Shown: in pieces, positions 34,400 through 44,239 of the stretch
Numbering within the stretch: position 1 is the stretch's first letter
Layout of the letters: every line of letters begins with the position of its first letter
Assembly: GCF_000332275.1 (NCBI RefSeq)
Contig: NZ_CM001776.1
Location: forward strand, 3,227,737 to 3,291,736
Origin: Synechococcus sp. PCC 7336
GTDB taxonomy: Bacteria > Cyanobacteriota > Cyanobacteriia > Thermostichales > PCC-7336
Direction of reading: 5' to 3'
DNA: 64,000 nucleotides
Translations under genes and position numbers: made by a program
The notes under the pieces: model-generated
Database searches by the model: none
What the model saw: the letters and a program-made list of their open reading frames with translations, nothing else
Told to the model about the DNA's origin: nothing

Positions 34400-35179
34400 C
34401 TAGGCCCCCAAAATACTAAAACCGCTATCGACATAGATCGTTTGACCGGTAATGCCGCTGGCCAGGTCGCTGCAGAGGAAAGCTGCCGTATTGCCCACTT
34501 CCGTTTGGGTGACATTGCGCCGCAACGGTGCTTTTTCTTCCACCCTATTGAGCATGGAGTGGAAGTCGCCGATCGCCGCTGAGGCCAAAGTCCGAATTGG
34601 GCCGGCAGAAATCGCATTCACCCGAGTGCCTTGTGGCCCGAGTTCGCTGGCGAGATAGCGCACGTTCATTTCTAGGGCTGCTTTGGTAATGCCCGCCATG
34701 TTGTAGTTGGGCACCACCCGCACGCCCCCCAAATAGCTCAGCGTCACAACACTGCTGCCCTCGCCCATCAGGGGCTTAGCCGCTTTGCACAGCGCCACCA
34801 AAGAGAAGCTGCTGATGTCCATCGCCAGCGAGAAGCCATCGCGAGACGTGTTGGTAAAATCCCCCGACAGCTCTTCTTTTTTGACGAAGGCCAAGCAGTG
34901 GATCAGGATATCCAAACCGCCCCACTGGTCGGCGATCGCCTCAAACACCCCCTCAATTTGCTCGTCACTGCCAACATTGCAGGGCAGCAGCATTTCGGGC
35001 GCAAGGGGCTCAGTGAGTTTCGTCACCTTGCCTTCGAACTTGCCGCGCTCGTCCGGCAAGTAAGTGACCGCCAGCCGAGCTCCCGCCGCGTGTAACTGTT
35101 GAGCAATGCCCCAAGCGATCGAGCGATTGTTGGCGATGCCTGTTATCAGCGCTCTTTTTCCTGTTAGATCCAGCAACAT
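34400..35179 (-). CDS. fabI: Enoyl-[acyl-carrier-protein] reductase (NADH) FabI
   Basis: This 259-residue short-chain-dehydrogenase-type protein carries the FabI start LLDLTGKRALITGIANNRSI, the HCLAF stretch (ILIHCLAFVKKEELSGDF), the Y-x6-K active site in NYNMAGITKAA and the end RRNVTQTEVGNTAAFL. It catalyses the last reduction of each fatty-acid elongation cycle. Start: the ATG at 35179, preceded by TTG in frame. Length is normal. It stands between the CRISPR regulator and a broken hicB-like gene. Confidence 0.95.
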   Translation of the reverse strand: MLLDLTGKRALITGIANNRSIAWGIAQQLHAAGARLAVTYLPDERGKFEGKVTKLTEPLAPEMLLPCNVGSDEQIEGVFEAIADQWGGLDILIHCLAFVKKEELSGDFTNTSRDGFSLAMDISSFSLVALCKAAKPLMGEGSSVVTLSYLGGVRVVPNYNMAGITKAALEMNVRYLASELGPQGTRVNAISAGPIRTLASAAIGDFHSMLNRVEEKAPLRRNVTQTEVGNTAAFLCSDLASGITGQTIYVDSGFSILGA

Positions 35180-35209
35180 CAAAAAACCTCTTTTTCAGCC
35201 AAGCTCGCG

Positions 35210-35416
35210 TCAGCAATAAGTCGGAACTGGTTTGTGATTCGCAATGCGGTCTCCTACATGCAAGCGAATCGCATCTTCGATATTGGCGATCGCCTCTTCC
35301 TACGAATCTCCTTGGGTCAAGCACCCTTGTAGTGAAGGGCAGTAGACGAAGTAACCCTCTTCATCTCGCTCGATGACCACTGGAAATAGGTAGTGACGTG
35401 GGGCGATCTCTGCCAT
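35210..35416 (-). pseudogene. HicB-like antitoxin gene with an in-frame amber
   Basis: From the ATG at 35416, 68 codons encode a HicB-like protein: APRHYLFPVVIERDEEGYFV, CPSLQGCLTQGDS, then TAG at 35300-35302, then EEAIANIEDAIRLHVGDRI. The family usually has a sense codon at that point (GDS-x-EEAI), so one base change explains the break. No hicA partner is present. It begins only 2 nt downstream of ilvC. It was too interrupted to appear as one open frame but is clear when both halves are read together. Confidence 0.75.
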
Positions 35417-35418
35417 CT

Positions 35419-36459
<1,041 letters not shown>

Positions 36460-36486
36460 CTAGGATACCAAGTTCTGGGGTTGACT

Positions 36487-37743
36487 CTAGAGGGTCTTGG
36501 CAAAATCTAACAGTTGGTGGGCTAGAAGTAACTTGGGGCAGGGGGCGATCGCGATCTGGCGTCCGTCTCGGCTGATGACTGTGGCTTCGTTATCGCGGCT
36601 GTCAAAACCGCGATTGGGGCGATCGATCGGATTGGCGACGATCGCGTCTAACCCCTTCTGCTCCAATTTGGCGATCGCTGCAGGCAGTGGATCTCCGGTC
36701 TGGGCAGCAAATCCGACAAGCTTCTGGCGGGGCTGTTGTTTCTGGCTGAGTTCCCCCACAATATCGGGGATGGTTTCGAGGGGGAGTTGGGCGGGTAGGT
36801 CTGACTTGGGCAATTTCGTGGCGGCTCTGGTTGTCGGTCGCACATCTCCCACCGCTGCAGCCATAAAGGTGAAATCCGCCTGCGGGAACTGTTCGAGTAG
36901 GTGCGATCGCATCTCCGCCGCAGTTTGAACCTCGACTGTAGCAATCCCGTCTAGATGATTTGCGTCGGGGGCTAGAGAAAGGGGCGCGTGAACTAAGCTG
37001 ACTGCAGCACCGCGATCGCGAGCAGCTCGGGCGATCGCCCAGCCCATTTTGCCAGAGGAGGGATTGCCGATAAACCGCACCGGGTCGAGAAATTCGCGGG
37101 TGCCGCCGCCACTGACTAAAACGCGGCGATCGGTCCAATCCGGGATTCCTTTCGTCCACAGCAAGGCCATCAGTTGAGTGGCGATCGCGGCTGGCTCGGG
37201 CAGTCGCCCCGGCCCTTCTGCATCGCAGGCCAATCGCCCCGAGCTGGGATTCATCGACCAATATCGGGCATCCGCAAGCAGTTGCTGCCAATTGCGCTGT
37301 ACCGTCGGCTGCTTCCACATGTCGGTATTCATGGCGGGGGCTAACAACACCGGACAGGTGGAGGCCAACAACAGATTGGTTAGCAAGTTATCGGCTAAGC
37401 CGTGGGCCAGTTTGCCGAGGGTGTTGGCAGTCAGGGGAGCCAGCACGATCGCCTCCGCCCAGTCAGCTAGTTGGATATGTAACGGGCGTCCGGCGCTGCG
37501 ATGCCAGAAATCGGCGTCGGTGTGGGCGGATTGACGGGAAAGGGTGGCAAATGTGAGGGGCGTCACAAATTGTTCGGCAGAGGAGGTGAGGACGACCTTG
37601 ACGTCAGCTCCTGCCTTGGCCAAGGTCGAAACCAATTCGCCTATTTTGTAGGCGGCAATACCGCCGCAGACGCCAATGACGATACGTCTTCCCGGCCAAA
37701 AATTCTGCACGGAGATCGCTCCTAGATGATTGCGAAACCTCAC
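36487..37743 (-). CDS. coaBC: Bifunctional phosphopantothenoylcysteine decarboxylase / phosphopantothenate-cysteine ligase
   Basis: This protein of up to 418 residues has the flavoprotein CoaC domain first (GVCGGIAAYKIGELV; APAMNTDMW; SGRLACDAEGPGRLPE with the active cysteine) and the CoaB ligase domain second (GGTREFLDPVRFIGNPSSG; AAVGDVRP; NPIDRPNRGFDS). It catalyses two steps of coenzyme A synthesis. The frame opens at a GTG (37743); the conserved part begins about residue 20, so a downstream start is possible. Confidence 0.95.
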   Translation of the reverse strand: MRFRNHLGAISVQNFWPGRRIVIGVCGGIAAYKIGELVSTLAKAGADVKVVLTSSAEQFVTPLTFATLSRQSAHTDADFWHRSAGRPLHIQLADWAEAIVLAPLTANTLGKLAHGLADNLLTNLLLASTCPVLLAPAMNTDMWKQPTVQRNWQQLLADARYWSMNPSSGRLACDAEGPGRLPEPAAIATQLMALLWTKGIPDWTDRRVLVSGGGTREFLDPVRFIGNPSSGKMGWAIARAARDRGAAVSLVHAPLSLAPDANHLDGIATVEVQTAAEMRSHLLEQFPQADFTFMAAAVGDVRPTTRAATKLPKSDLPAQLPLETIPDIVGELSQKQQPRQKLVGFAAQTGDPLPAAIAKLEQKGLDAIVANPIDRPNRGFDSRDNEATVISRDGRQIAIAPCPKLLLAHQLLDFAKTL

Positions 37744-37885
37744 CCCCCCCCGTCACAATCCTGCTGGCGAATGTCGCCACTGTCCAAAAACCGAAACACC
37801 CCTTTAGCGGAAACAGTCCTTTTGTCGGGGTCGATCGCCTAGCCACAGTCATGACAAGTTGGCATTTGATGGGTCTTTTCGCGAG

Positions 37886-38737
37886 CTAGAGCGTATTTGG
37901 ATCGATTCCTTGTTGTCGGAGTTTGTCCAGCAGCTCTTCGCGCAACTGTCGTTCCCGCTCGGCCTGTCGCAACGCTTCTCGTTCAGCGCGTTGGCTCTCC
38001 TGCTTAGCCAGTAAAGCCTGTTCAGCCCGCTGGCTCTCCCGCTCGGCCTGTCGCAACGCTTCTCGTTCAGCGCGTTGGCTCTCCTGCTTAGCCAGTAAAG
38101 CCTGTTCAGCCCGCTGGCTCTCCTGCTCGGCCACCTCTGCCGGTGCCGCCAGTCGATTCCCCTCGCGGTCGTACCAGTAGAGCCACTCCCTCTGGCAATT
38201 TCGGTAAGTGCCAGACTCTCTGCCCAAGCCCAAGTCAATCTCCGGCAGCCAAACGGGGTTCCCCGCCTGCAAGACGTAGCGATCGCCTTCAAGTCGGTAA
38301 ATCTCTAAGGGCTGACGCCGTTTGCGGGAGCAGTAAACGGGGTTGTAGATCGCGTAGTACAACACGCCGATCCTGGCGTATTCTTCCAGCTTGGCGTCGT
38401 ACTCTTGCCCGTAGCTGCGAGAGACGTATTCCACCACCAGAATGGGGAGTGCGCCCTCATGCCAGACCACATAGCTCTGTCTGCCGTCCGAGCGATCGAA
38501 CTGTTCCACACCGAGACTCAAGAAACCATCCGGGACAATGGCAGGTGTATTGAGTTTGTAATAAACCCCTAAGTTAATGCCCCAGAACCAATCGCTGCGA
38601 TCGCGCCAGTGCCAAGCGAGGAGATCGCCCAAGAGGCTGGCGACGAGCGTTTGCAATTCGCTATCCACAGGGGCAAAGTCAGTTTCGGGCAGTTCGTCTT
38701 GAGTGGGGAGGTGTTGCCGGGGTTTGAACTGTACCAT
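37886..38737 (-). CDS. Uma2-family (DUF820) putative endonuclease with coiled-coil tail
   Basis: This 283-residue protein has the cyanobacteria-rich Uma2 PD-(D/E)XK domain in its first 190 residues: VPDGFLSLGV (catalytic Asp), PILVVEYVSRSYGQEYDAKL (Glu in the E-x-x-S variant), YARIGVLYYAIYNP. The C-terminal 90 residues are a charged coiled coil rich in Gln, Arg and Glu that contains a 28-residue tandem duplication (DNA 37961-38128). These genes are numerous in cyanobacteria and often linked to transposon-like mobility. It is divergent from larB. Confidence 0.85.
   Translation of the reverse strand: MVQFKPRQHLPTQDELPETDFAPVDSELQTLVASLLGDLLAWHWRDRSDWFWGINLGVYYKLNTPAIVPDGFLSLGVEQFDRSDGRQSYVVWHEGALPILVVEYVSRSYGQEYDAKLEEYARIGVLYYAIYNPVYCSRKRRQPLEIYRLEGDRYVLQAGNPVWLPEIDLGLGRESGTYRNCQREWLYWYDREGNRLAAPAEVAEQESQRAEQALLAKQESQRAEREALRQAERESQRAEQALLAKQESQRAEREALRQAERERQLREELLDKLRQQGIDPNTL
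37961..38128. repeat. 84-bp tandem duplication inside the Uma2 gene
   Basis: The segment 37961-38044 is repeated almost exactly at 38045-38128, with one difference seen near the end of the units. It keeps the reading frame and adds 28 residues of coiled coil. Near identity implies a recent duplication. Confidence 0.85.
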
Positions 38738-38763
38738 CAGGCCCGCTCCAAGTTGAGCTCACT

Positions 38764-38797
38764 CTATCGTAGCGAAGTGGATCGTAGCGAAGTGGGT
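38764..38797. repeat. Short direct repeat, about 16 bp
   Basis: ATCGTAGCGAAGTGG occurs twice in tandem (with a small change after the second copy) upstream of the Uma2 gene. It may be slippage or a doubled protein site in the divergent promoter region between Uma2 and larB. Confidence 0.5.
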
Positions 38798-38892
38798 CGG
38801 GGCTATCTCTGCGAGAGCCAGACTCCAAGCCAAATCAGCCAATCCTTCGCCACCTAGCCGACAATAAAAGCAGTCCTGACTCTGCTTACCCC

Positions 38893-39678
38893 ATGTCCGC
38901 CGCGATCGACTCCGACCAACTGCGTCTTCTCCTCCAAAATGTCGCTAGCGGCACGGTTAGCCCGGAAGAAGCCGCCGCCAAGCTGAAATTTGCCCCCTTC
39001 GAACAGGTGGGTGACTTTGCCCGCATCGACCACCAGCGACCCATGCGCAACGGCATCCCCGAAGCGGTTTGGGGACCGGGCAAAACCCCCGAGCAGATCT
39101 CCCAGATTCTGCAAAACCTCCACGATCGCGGCAGTGTGGCAATGGCCACCCGCATTGAACCCGAGATCTGCGATCGCCTGCGCCTCGACCTGCCCCAGTT
39201 GGAATATGCCGCGACGGCCCGCATCGCCCACTTGCCCCAACCCGCCAAACCTCAATACCCCGGCACCATTGGTGTCATCACCGCAGGCACATCCGATCTG
39301 CCGGTGGCCGAAGAAGCCGCCGTCACCGCCGAGCTCTGCGGCGCAACGGTGGAGCGGCTGTGGGATGTGGGGGTGGCAGGCATCCATCGCCTGCTGCACA
39401 ATCGCGATATTCTCACCCGCTCGGATGTGCTGATTGTGGTGGCCGGTATGGAGGGGGCTCTGGCCAGTGTGGTGGCGGGGCTAGCCGATTGCCCCGTGGT
39501 GGCAGTGCCCACCAGCGTCGGGTACGGGGCTAGCTTTGGCGGCGTCGCGGCATTGCTGACGATGCTGAACTCTTGTGCGGCAGGGGTGGGGGTGCTGAAT
39601 ATCGACAATGGCTTTGGCGCAGCCATCTTGGCCCTGCAAATCTTAAGAACTGCCGCAAACCTTGCCAAGACATTATGA
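38893..39678 (+). CDS. larB: Pyridinium-3,5-biscarboxylic acid mononucleotide synthase LarB
   Basis: This 261-residue protein is LarB, with the AIR-carboxylase (PurE)-like C-terminal part: VITAGTSDLPVAEEAAVTAE, VIVVAGMEGALASVVAGL, VVAVPTSVGYGASFGG, LNSCAAGVGVLNIDNGFGAA. LarB makes the precursor of the nickel-pincer cofactor of lactate racemase. In cyanobacteria larB homologues often occur without larA nearby, and none is visible here. Length and start are normal. Confidence 0.93.
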   Translation: MSAAIDSDQLRLLLQNVASGTVSPEEAAAKLKFAPFEQVGDFARIDHQRPMRNGIPEAVWGPGKTPEQISQILQNLHDRGSVAMATRIEPEICDRLRLDLPQLEYAATARIAHLPQPAKPQYPGTIGVITAGTSDLPVAEEAAVTAELCGATVERLWDVGVAGIHRLLHNRDILTRSDVLIVVAGMEGALASVVAGLADCPVVAVPTSVGYGASFGGVAALLTMLNSCAAGVGVLNIDNGFGAAILALQILRTAANLAKTL

Positions 39679-39832
39679 GAATGTGTTAACTATTGTAAAG
39701 GAGTCTGTTTGTAAAGACTTTAACTCCACCCAGCTCGCGGCTAAGTTTAACGTCTGCCCAGGTCGATCGATCGCAGGGGTAGTTTTAGCGAATTTGCTGG
39801 CGATAATGATTTAACCCCCCATCGGATGCACT

Positions 39833-40540
39833 ATGGACACCATCGGTCTCGATCTGCTAAACGATATTCTGCGATCGCTAGAGTGGTCGGATCTATTGGC
39901 GATCGCGGCCCTTGTGGTTTTAGAAGCCGCTCTATCTGCCGATAACGCAGTCGCCTTGGCGACCATGGTGCGCCACCTACCCACGGGGACGGAACGCGAT
40001 CGGGCACTGCGATGGGGCATCGTGGGAGCCTACTCCTTTCGGATTGCCGCGATTCTGGGGGCAACGCAGATCTTGGGATATTGGCCTGCCAAATTAGCAG
40101 GAGGACTCTATCTGCTCTGGCTCGTTGCGCAGCATTTTCGCGACGTGGCCGATGAATCGATCGATGCGGTTCCCAATACCGCCAACTTCTGGCAAACGAT
40201 TGTCCTGGTCGAACTGACCGATATCGCCTTTTCCCTCGACAGCATCGCCGCCTCTGTCGGCGTGTCGTCAAAAGCCTGGATCGTGATTTTAGGCGGCCTG
40301 CTGGGCATCACCTTAATGCGCTACATGGCCTCCTTTTTTGTCGGTTTACTGGATGAATACGTCCGCCTGGAAGATGCGGCATACTACATGATTGCGTTTG
40401 TGGGCACCCGCATGTTGGCCGAGATTGTCATGCCGGAGTTCGCCCTCCCCCAATGGCTGATGGTGGGAATTATCGGCACGTTCTTTGCCTGGGGGTTTTC
40501 GAAGCGCAACCCGAACGCGACGGTTGTAGAGCTGGAATAG
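39833..40540 (+). CDS. TerC/Alx-family membrane protein
   Basis: This 235-residue integral membrane protein has seven or so helices and both TerC acidic motifs: [13 protein letters not shown] in helix 1-2 and [15 protein letters not shown] in the middle. TerC/Alx proteins export manganese or help load metal ions onto secreted proteins. It stands alone. I looked for a yybP-ykoY manganese riboswitch in the 150 bp upstream and did not see one. Confidence 0.88.
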   Translation: MDTIGLDLLNDILRSLEWSDLLAIAALVVLEAALSADNAVALATMVRHLPTGTERDRALRWGIVGAYSFRIAAILGATQILGYWPAKLAGGLYLLWLVAQHFRDVADESIDAVPNTANFWQTIVLVELTDIAFSLDSIAASVGVSSKAWIVILGGLLGITLMRYMASFFVGLLDEYVRLEDAAYYMIAFVGTRMLAEIVMPEFALPQWLMVGIIGTFFAWGFSKRNPNATVVELE

Positions 40541-40688
40541 GCGATCGCAGTTTGTGCTGAAAGCGCAGCAGGGCTCTAATATGTTGCGGGATATTTCAGG
40601 TTTTACCCGATCTCGCAACGATTTGTGTGCCAAGTCTGAGAAAACGTTAAGTTACACTAAAACCAGTCCACCTCACCCTTCAATCGCC

Positions 40689-41705
40689 ATGCCTAGAACC
40701 GGAGTCTTGTTTCTCAACTTAGGGGGGCCGGAAACACTGGCAGATGTCAAACCGTTTCTGTACAACCTGTTTGCCGATCCCGAAATCATCCGGTTGCCAT
40801 TTACCTGGATGCAAAAACCCCTGGCCTGGTTTATCTCGACGATGCGATCGCAAAAGTCCGCAAAGAACTATGCCAGAATTGGCGGCGGTTCTCCCCTGCG
40901 CAAGCTAACAGAAGAACAGGCGAATGCCCTGCGCGATCGCCTTGCCGCTGACGGCTACGACGTGTCCGTCTATATCGCCATGCGCTACTGGAACCCTTTC
41001 ACCGAAGAAACAGTTCGCCAACTGGTGACCGACGGCATCGAGCGGGTGGCGATTTTGCCCCTCTATCCTCAATACTCCATCAGCACCACTGGCTCCAGCC
41101 TCAAGTTGCTGGACGAACTCTGGGCCAACGACCCGCAACTGGCCAAAATCGAACGCTTTTCGATTAACTCTTGGTACGACCAGCCCCGCTATCTCGACAC
41201 GATGGCCCGCTATATCGCCCGCGAACTGGATGCCCTAGACGAGCCCGACAAAGCCCACGTCCTGTTTAGCGCCCACGGCATTCCCGAAAGCTATGTCACC
41301 TCAGCAGGCGACCCCTACCAGAAAGAGATGGAAGCCTGCGTCAAGTTAATTTGGAAGCACCTCGATCGCCCCAATGACTACACCCTCTCCTACCAAAGTC
41401 GAGTGGGGCCAGTGAAATGGCTCAGCCCCTATACCGAAGATGTCCTGCCCCAATTGGCGGCTCGGGGGGTGCGGGATTTGGTGGTGGTGCCCATCAGCTT
41501 TATCTCCGAGCACATCGAAACCCTCGACGAGATCGATCGCGAGTACCGCGAGTTGGCCTTAGAGGCGGGTATGCGCACTTTCCGTCGCGTTCCCTGCCTC
41601 AATAGCGACCCCGACTTTATCGCTGCCTTGGCCGACATGGTGACACCTTATTTGGGGGACGCCGATAAGCAGTCTGCCGAGCCCGAGTTAAGTTCTATTG
41701 CATAA
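40689..41705 (+). CDS. hemH: Ferrochelatase, short form without CAB-like tail
   Basis: This 338-residue enzyme inserts iron into protoporphyrin IX. It shows [18 protein letters not shown], a substrate loop, [11 protein letters not shown] with the active histidine, and [17 protein letters not shown]. The start at 40689 fits the conserved N-terminus (the open frame begins 45 codons earlier). Most cyanobacterial ferrochelatases have about 50 more residues ending in a hydrophobic chlorophyll-a/b-binding-like helix; here the protein stops at PELSSIA with no such helix. Confidence 0.93.
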   Translation: MPRTGVLFLNLGGPETLADVKPFLYNLFADPEIIRLPFTWMQKPLAWFISTMRSQKSAKNYARIGGGSPLRKLTEEQANALRDRLAADGYDVSVYIAMRYWNPFTEETVRQLVTDGIERVAILPLYPQYSISTTGSSLKLLDELWANDPQLAKIERFSINSWYDQPRYLDTMARYIARELDALDEPDKAHVLFSAHGIPESYVTSAGDPYQKEMEACVKLIWKHLDRPNDYTLSYQSRVGPVKWLSPYTEDVLPQLAARGVRDLVVVPISFISEHIETLDEIDREYRELALEAGMRTFRRVPCLNSDPDFIAALADMVTPYLGDADKQSAEPELSSIA

Positions 41706-41844
41706 CAATGGCCCGGCTGGTGCGTTCGACTCGTTCGGAACCATCGGTAAAACGTAACTAAATATAAAGAAAAAATAAAATATATGAGGTGTTCCATGCG
41801 AGCATAAAGCGTCGGGGCCAGTGATGCCTAGAGGTGCGATCGAA

Positions 41845-44142
41845 ATGAGCCAGCAGGACGACCCCTCGCCGAACCAAGCTGAGAACTGGTATGAAAACCG
41901 GTCCCTCGCCGCTCCTGGCTCGATTCAACCCCACGGCTTCCTACTGGCCGCAGACGAGCAGTTCCAGATCGTTCGAGTCAGCAGCAATACGCAAACCTTT
42001 GTGGGCGTCGCTCCCCAAAACCTATTGGGAACTTCACTTCAGGACTGGCTGAGTCCAGCCGATTTGGAGCAGGTACGCCTAGAGCTCGCTGCCGATCGCA
42101 TCGGACTGGGACAGTTGCAACTCGATATTGCCACCCCCAGCGGACCGAAATCTTTCTTTGTCTCAGTCCATCGCACCGATCGCTTAGCCATTCTGGAGCT
42201 AGAGCCCCTCAGCGAGCCTCAAAATCTGGAATTCACTCGTCTCTTCGCTCGGGTGCGCAACACCCTTGCCCAACTGCAGCAGGCAGAGGGGTTGGAGGCT
42301 CTCCTCCAACTGGCGGCAGACTCAATTCGCGCGCTGGCGGGGTTCGATCGCGTTTTGGTCTATCAATTTGACGAACGAGAAGCCGGAGCGGTGGTGGCTG
42401 AATCGAAACGGGATTCACTGCCCAGCTATTTGGGGTTGCACTATCCCGCTAGCGATATTCCTCCTGCTGCGAGAAAACTGTATCGCCGAGGACTGTTTCG
42501 CTTCATTCCCGATCTGGCTGCCGAACCCGTCGCCCTCTGGCCAGAACAGACCCCGGACAGTCCTCCGCTCGATCTGAGTGGAGCGCTGCTGAGAAGTGTC
42601 CACCCCTGTTGTGTAGAGTACCACCGCAATATGCAGGTGAGTGCTCTGCTAGCGTTTTCGCTATTGCGCAAAGGGCAATTGTGGGGGCTCGTCTCTTGCC
42701 ACCACGCAGAGCCGAAATATTTGTCCTATAGCGTTCGCAGCGCGGTCGAGTTATTGGCACAAGCCCTGTCACAGGAGTTGGCCCATCAAGTGAGTCGGGC
42801 CGATTTCGATTACACACTCGAACTCAAATCCCGTCAGGCTCAGTTTCTCGAATTCCTCTCGCAGGGCGATCGCCTTGCGGACGCATTAATGAAACCCGAT
42901 CCTCGCGCGATCGAGCTGGTTGGGGCTGAGGGTGTTGCCGTCTGCTGGCAGGATGAGATTTCACTGGCGGGCAATACCCCCAATTTGGATCGAGTGCGGG
43001 AACTTTTGGATTGGGCGGAAGGACAGGCAACCGGTCCCCTGTTCTACACCCATCAACTTCCCCACCTGTACGAGCCTGCGGTGGAGTTTGCCGAAACCGC
43101 TAGCGGCCTCATGCTGCTGCAACTTGCTCGGGTGCGCCGCCTCTCGATTCTGTGGTTTCGGCCCGCAATTCTCCAAGCGATCGATTGGGCAGGAGAGCCC
43201 CCACCGGAAGCTTCTGAGAGAGAGTCAGATCTCTCCACACTCGATCCGAGACACTCATTTGAGCGATGGCAAGAAACGGTCGGGCACACGGCTCTGCCTT
43301 GGCAAGAATGCGAGATTGAAAGTGCGCTCGACTTTCGAGCAGCGCTGGTGGGAATTATCTTCGGTACTGCCGATGAGTTGACCCGCATCATCGCCGAATT
43401 GCGACGCAGTAATGAAGCGTTAGATTCGTTTGCCTACGCAGCTTCCCACGATCTGAAAGAGCCGCTGCGGGGCATCCACAATTACGCGGTGTTTTTGCTA
43501 GAAGACTATGGGGAGATTTTGGATGGCGAGGGTCGCGATCGCCTGAAAACTGTGGTGCGTCTCACCCGGCGCATGGAGTCGCTGCTTGACGTGCTGCTGC
43601 GATTCTCGCAACTGGGGCGGGCGGAATTGCAGCGACGGCCAGTCGACCTGAATCTATTGCTAGATCGAGCCATTGAAGTGGCCCGCATGAATCCTCAAGG
43701 ATCTGAGGCCAGTTTCCGCATTCCTCGTCCCTTGCCAATTGTGGAATGCGATCCAGTCTTGACGAACGAAGTATTTAGCAATTTGATTGGCAACGCTCTC
43801 AAGTACAACGACAGTCCTGAAGTGTGGGTGGAGATTGGCTATCTCGCTGGCGACGAACAATGGAAATTGGGTTGGATGGAAGAGTTCCTAATTGAATCTG
43901 CGCCTGCGGTCATTTACGTTCGCGATAACGGCATTGGCATTCGCGAACGCCATCGCGAGACGATTTTCCGCCTGTTCAAGCGACTACATGCCCAAAAGCA
44001 ATATGGAGGAGGTACGGGAGCCGGTTTGACAATTGTCAAAAAAATTGTGGAGCGTCATGGGGGGCGAATTTGGCTGGAATCAAACTATGGCAAGGGCTCG
44101 ACATTTTACTTTACGCTGTCGGCTGTGGAAAAGGGCGCATGA
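41845..44142 (+). CDS. Phytochrome histidine kinase (Cph1-like)
   Basis: This 765-residue protein has PAS (SIQPHG, 26-31), GAF (PASDIP, 201-206, Asp204), PHY (about 325-505) and HisKA-HATPase parts (H-box SHDLKEPL, His535; NALKYN; DNGIGIRERH; GGTGAGLTIVKKI). The GAF motif LLRSVHPCCVEYHRNM places Cys255 at the Cph1 bilin cysteine, but the next residue, normally His, is Cys256. The N-terminal cysteine of bacteriophytochromes is absent (Tyr in that region). I infer phycocyanobilin-type red/far-red sensing. No response regulator is adjacent. Start: the ATG at 41845 has AGAGG upstream; 41824 is an alternative. Confidence 0.9.
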   Translation: MSQQDDPSPNQAENWYENRSLAAPGSIQPHGFLLAADEQFQIVRVSSNTQTFVGVAPQNLLGTSLQDWLSPADLEQVRLELAADRIGLGQLQLDIATPSGPKSFFVSVHRTDRLAILELEPLSEPQNLEFTRLFARVRNTLAQLQQAEGLEALLQLAADSIRALAGFDRVLVYQFDEREAGAVVAESKRDSLPSYLGLHYPASDIPPAARKLYRRGLFRFIPDLAAEPVALWPEQTPDSPPLDLSGALLRSVHPCCVEYHRNMQVSALLAFSLLRKGQLWGLVSCHHAEPKYLSYSVRSAVELLAQALSQELAHQVSRADFDYTLELKSRQAQFLEFLSQGDRLADALMKPDPRAIELVGAEGVAVCWQDEISLAGNTPNLDRVRELLDWAEGQATGPLFYTHQLPHLYEPAVEFAETASGLMLLQLARVRRLSILWFRPAILQAIDWAGEPPPEASERESDLSTLDPRHSFERWQETVGHTALPWQECEIESALDFRAALVGIIFGTADELTRIIAELRRSNEALDSFAYAASHDLKEPLRGIHNYAVFLLEDYGEILDGEGRDRLKTVVRLTRRMESLLDVLLRFSQLGRAELQRRPVDLNLLLDRAIEVARMNPQGSEASFRIPRPLPIVECDPVLTNEVFSNLIGNALKYNDSPEVWVEIGYLAGDEQWKLGWMEEFLIESAPAVIYVRDNGIGIRERHRETIFRLFKRLHAQKQYGGGTGAGLTIVKKIVERHGGRIWLESNYGKGSTFYFTLSAVEKGA

Positions 44143-44239
44143 GGAACTTTGGCAGAATGGTACTGAAATCAGTGCAACCCAAAAGCCAGCTTATGTTTGA
44201 GGATGGGTATGACCATTGGGGCTTGCGAACTCTCGGTAC

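Noticed and set aside
39679-39832. yybP-ykoY manganese riboswitch upstream of the TerC gene
   Set aside because: TerC genes often have one, but I could not find the conserved loop sequences here.
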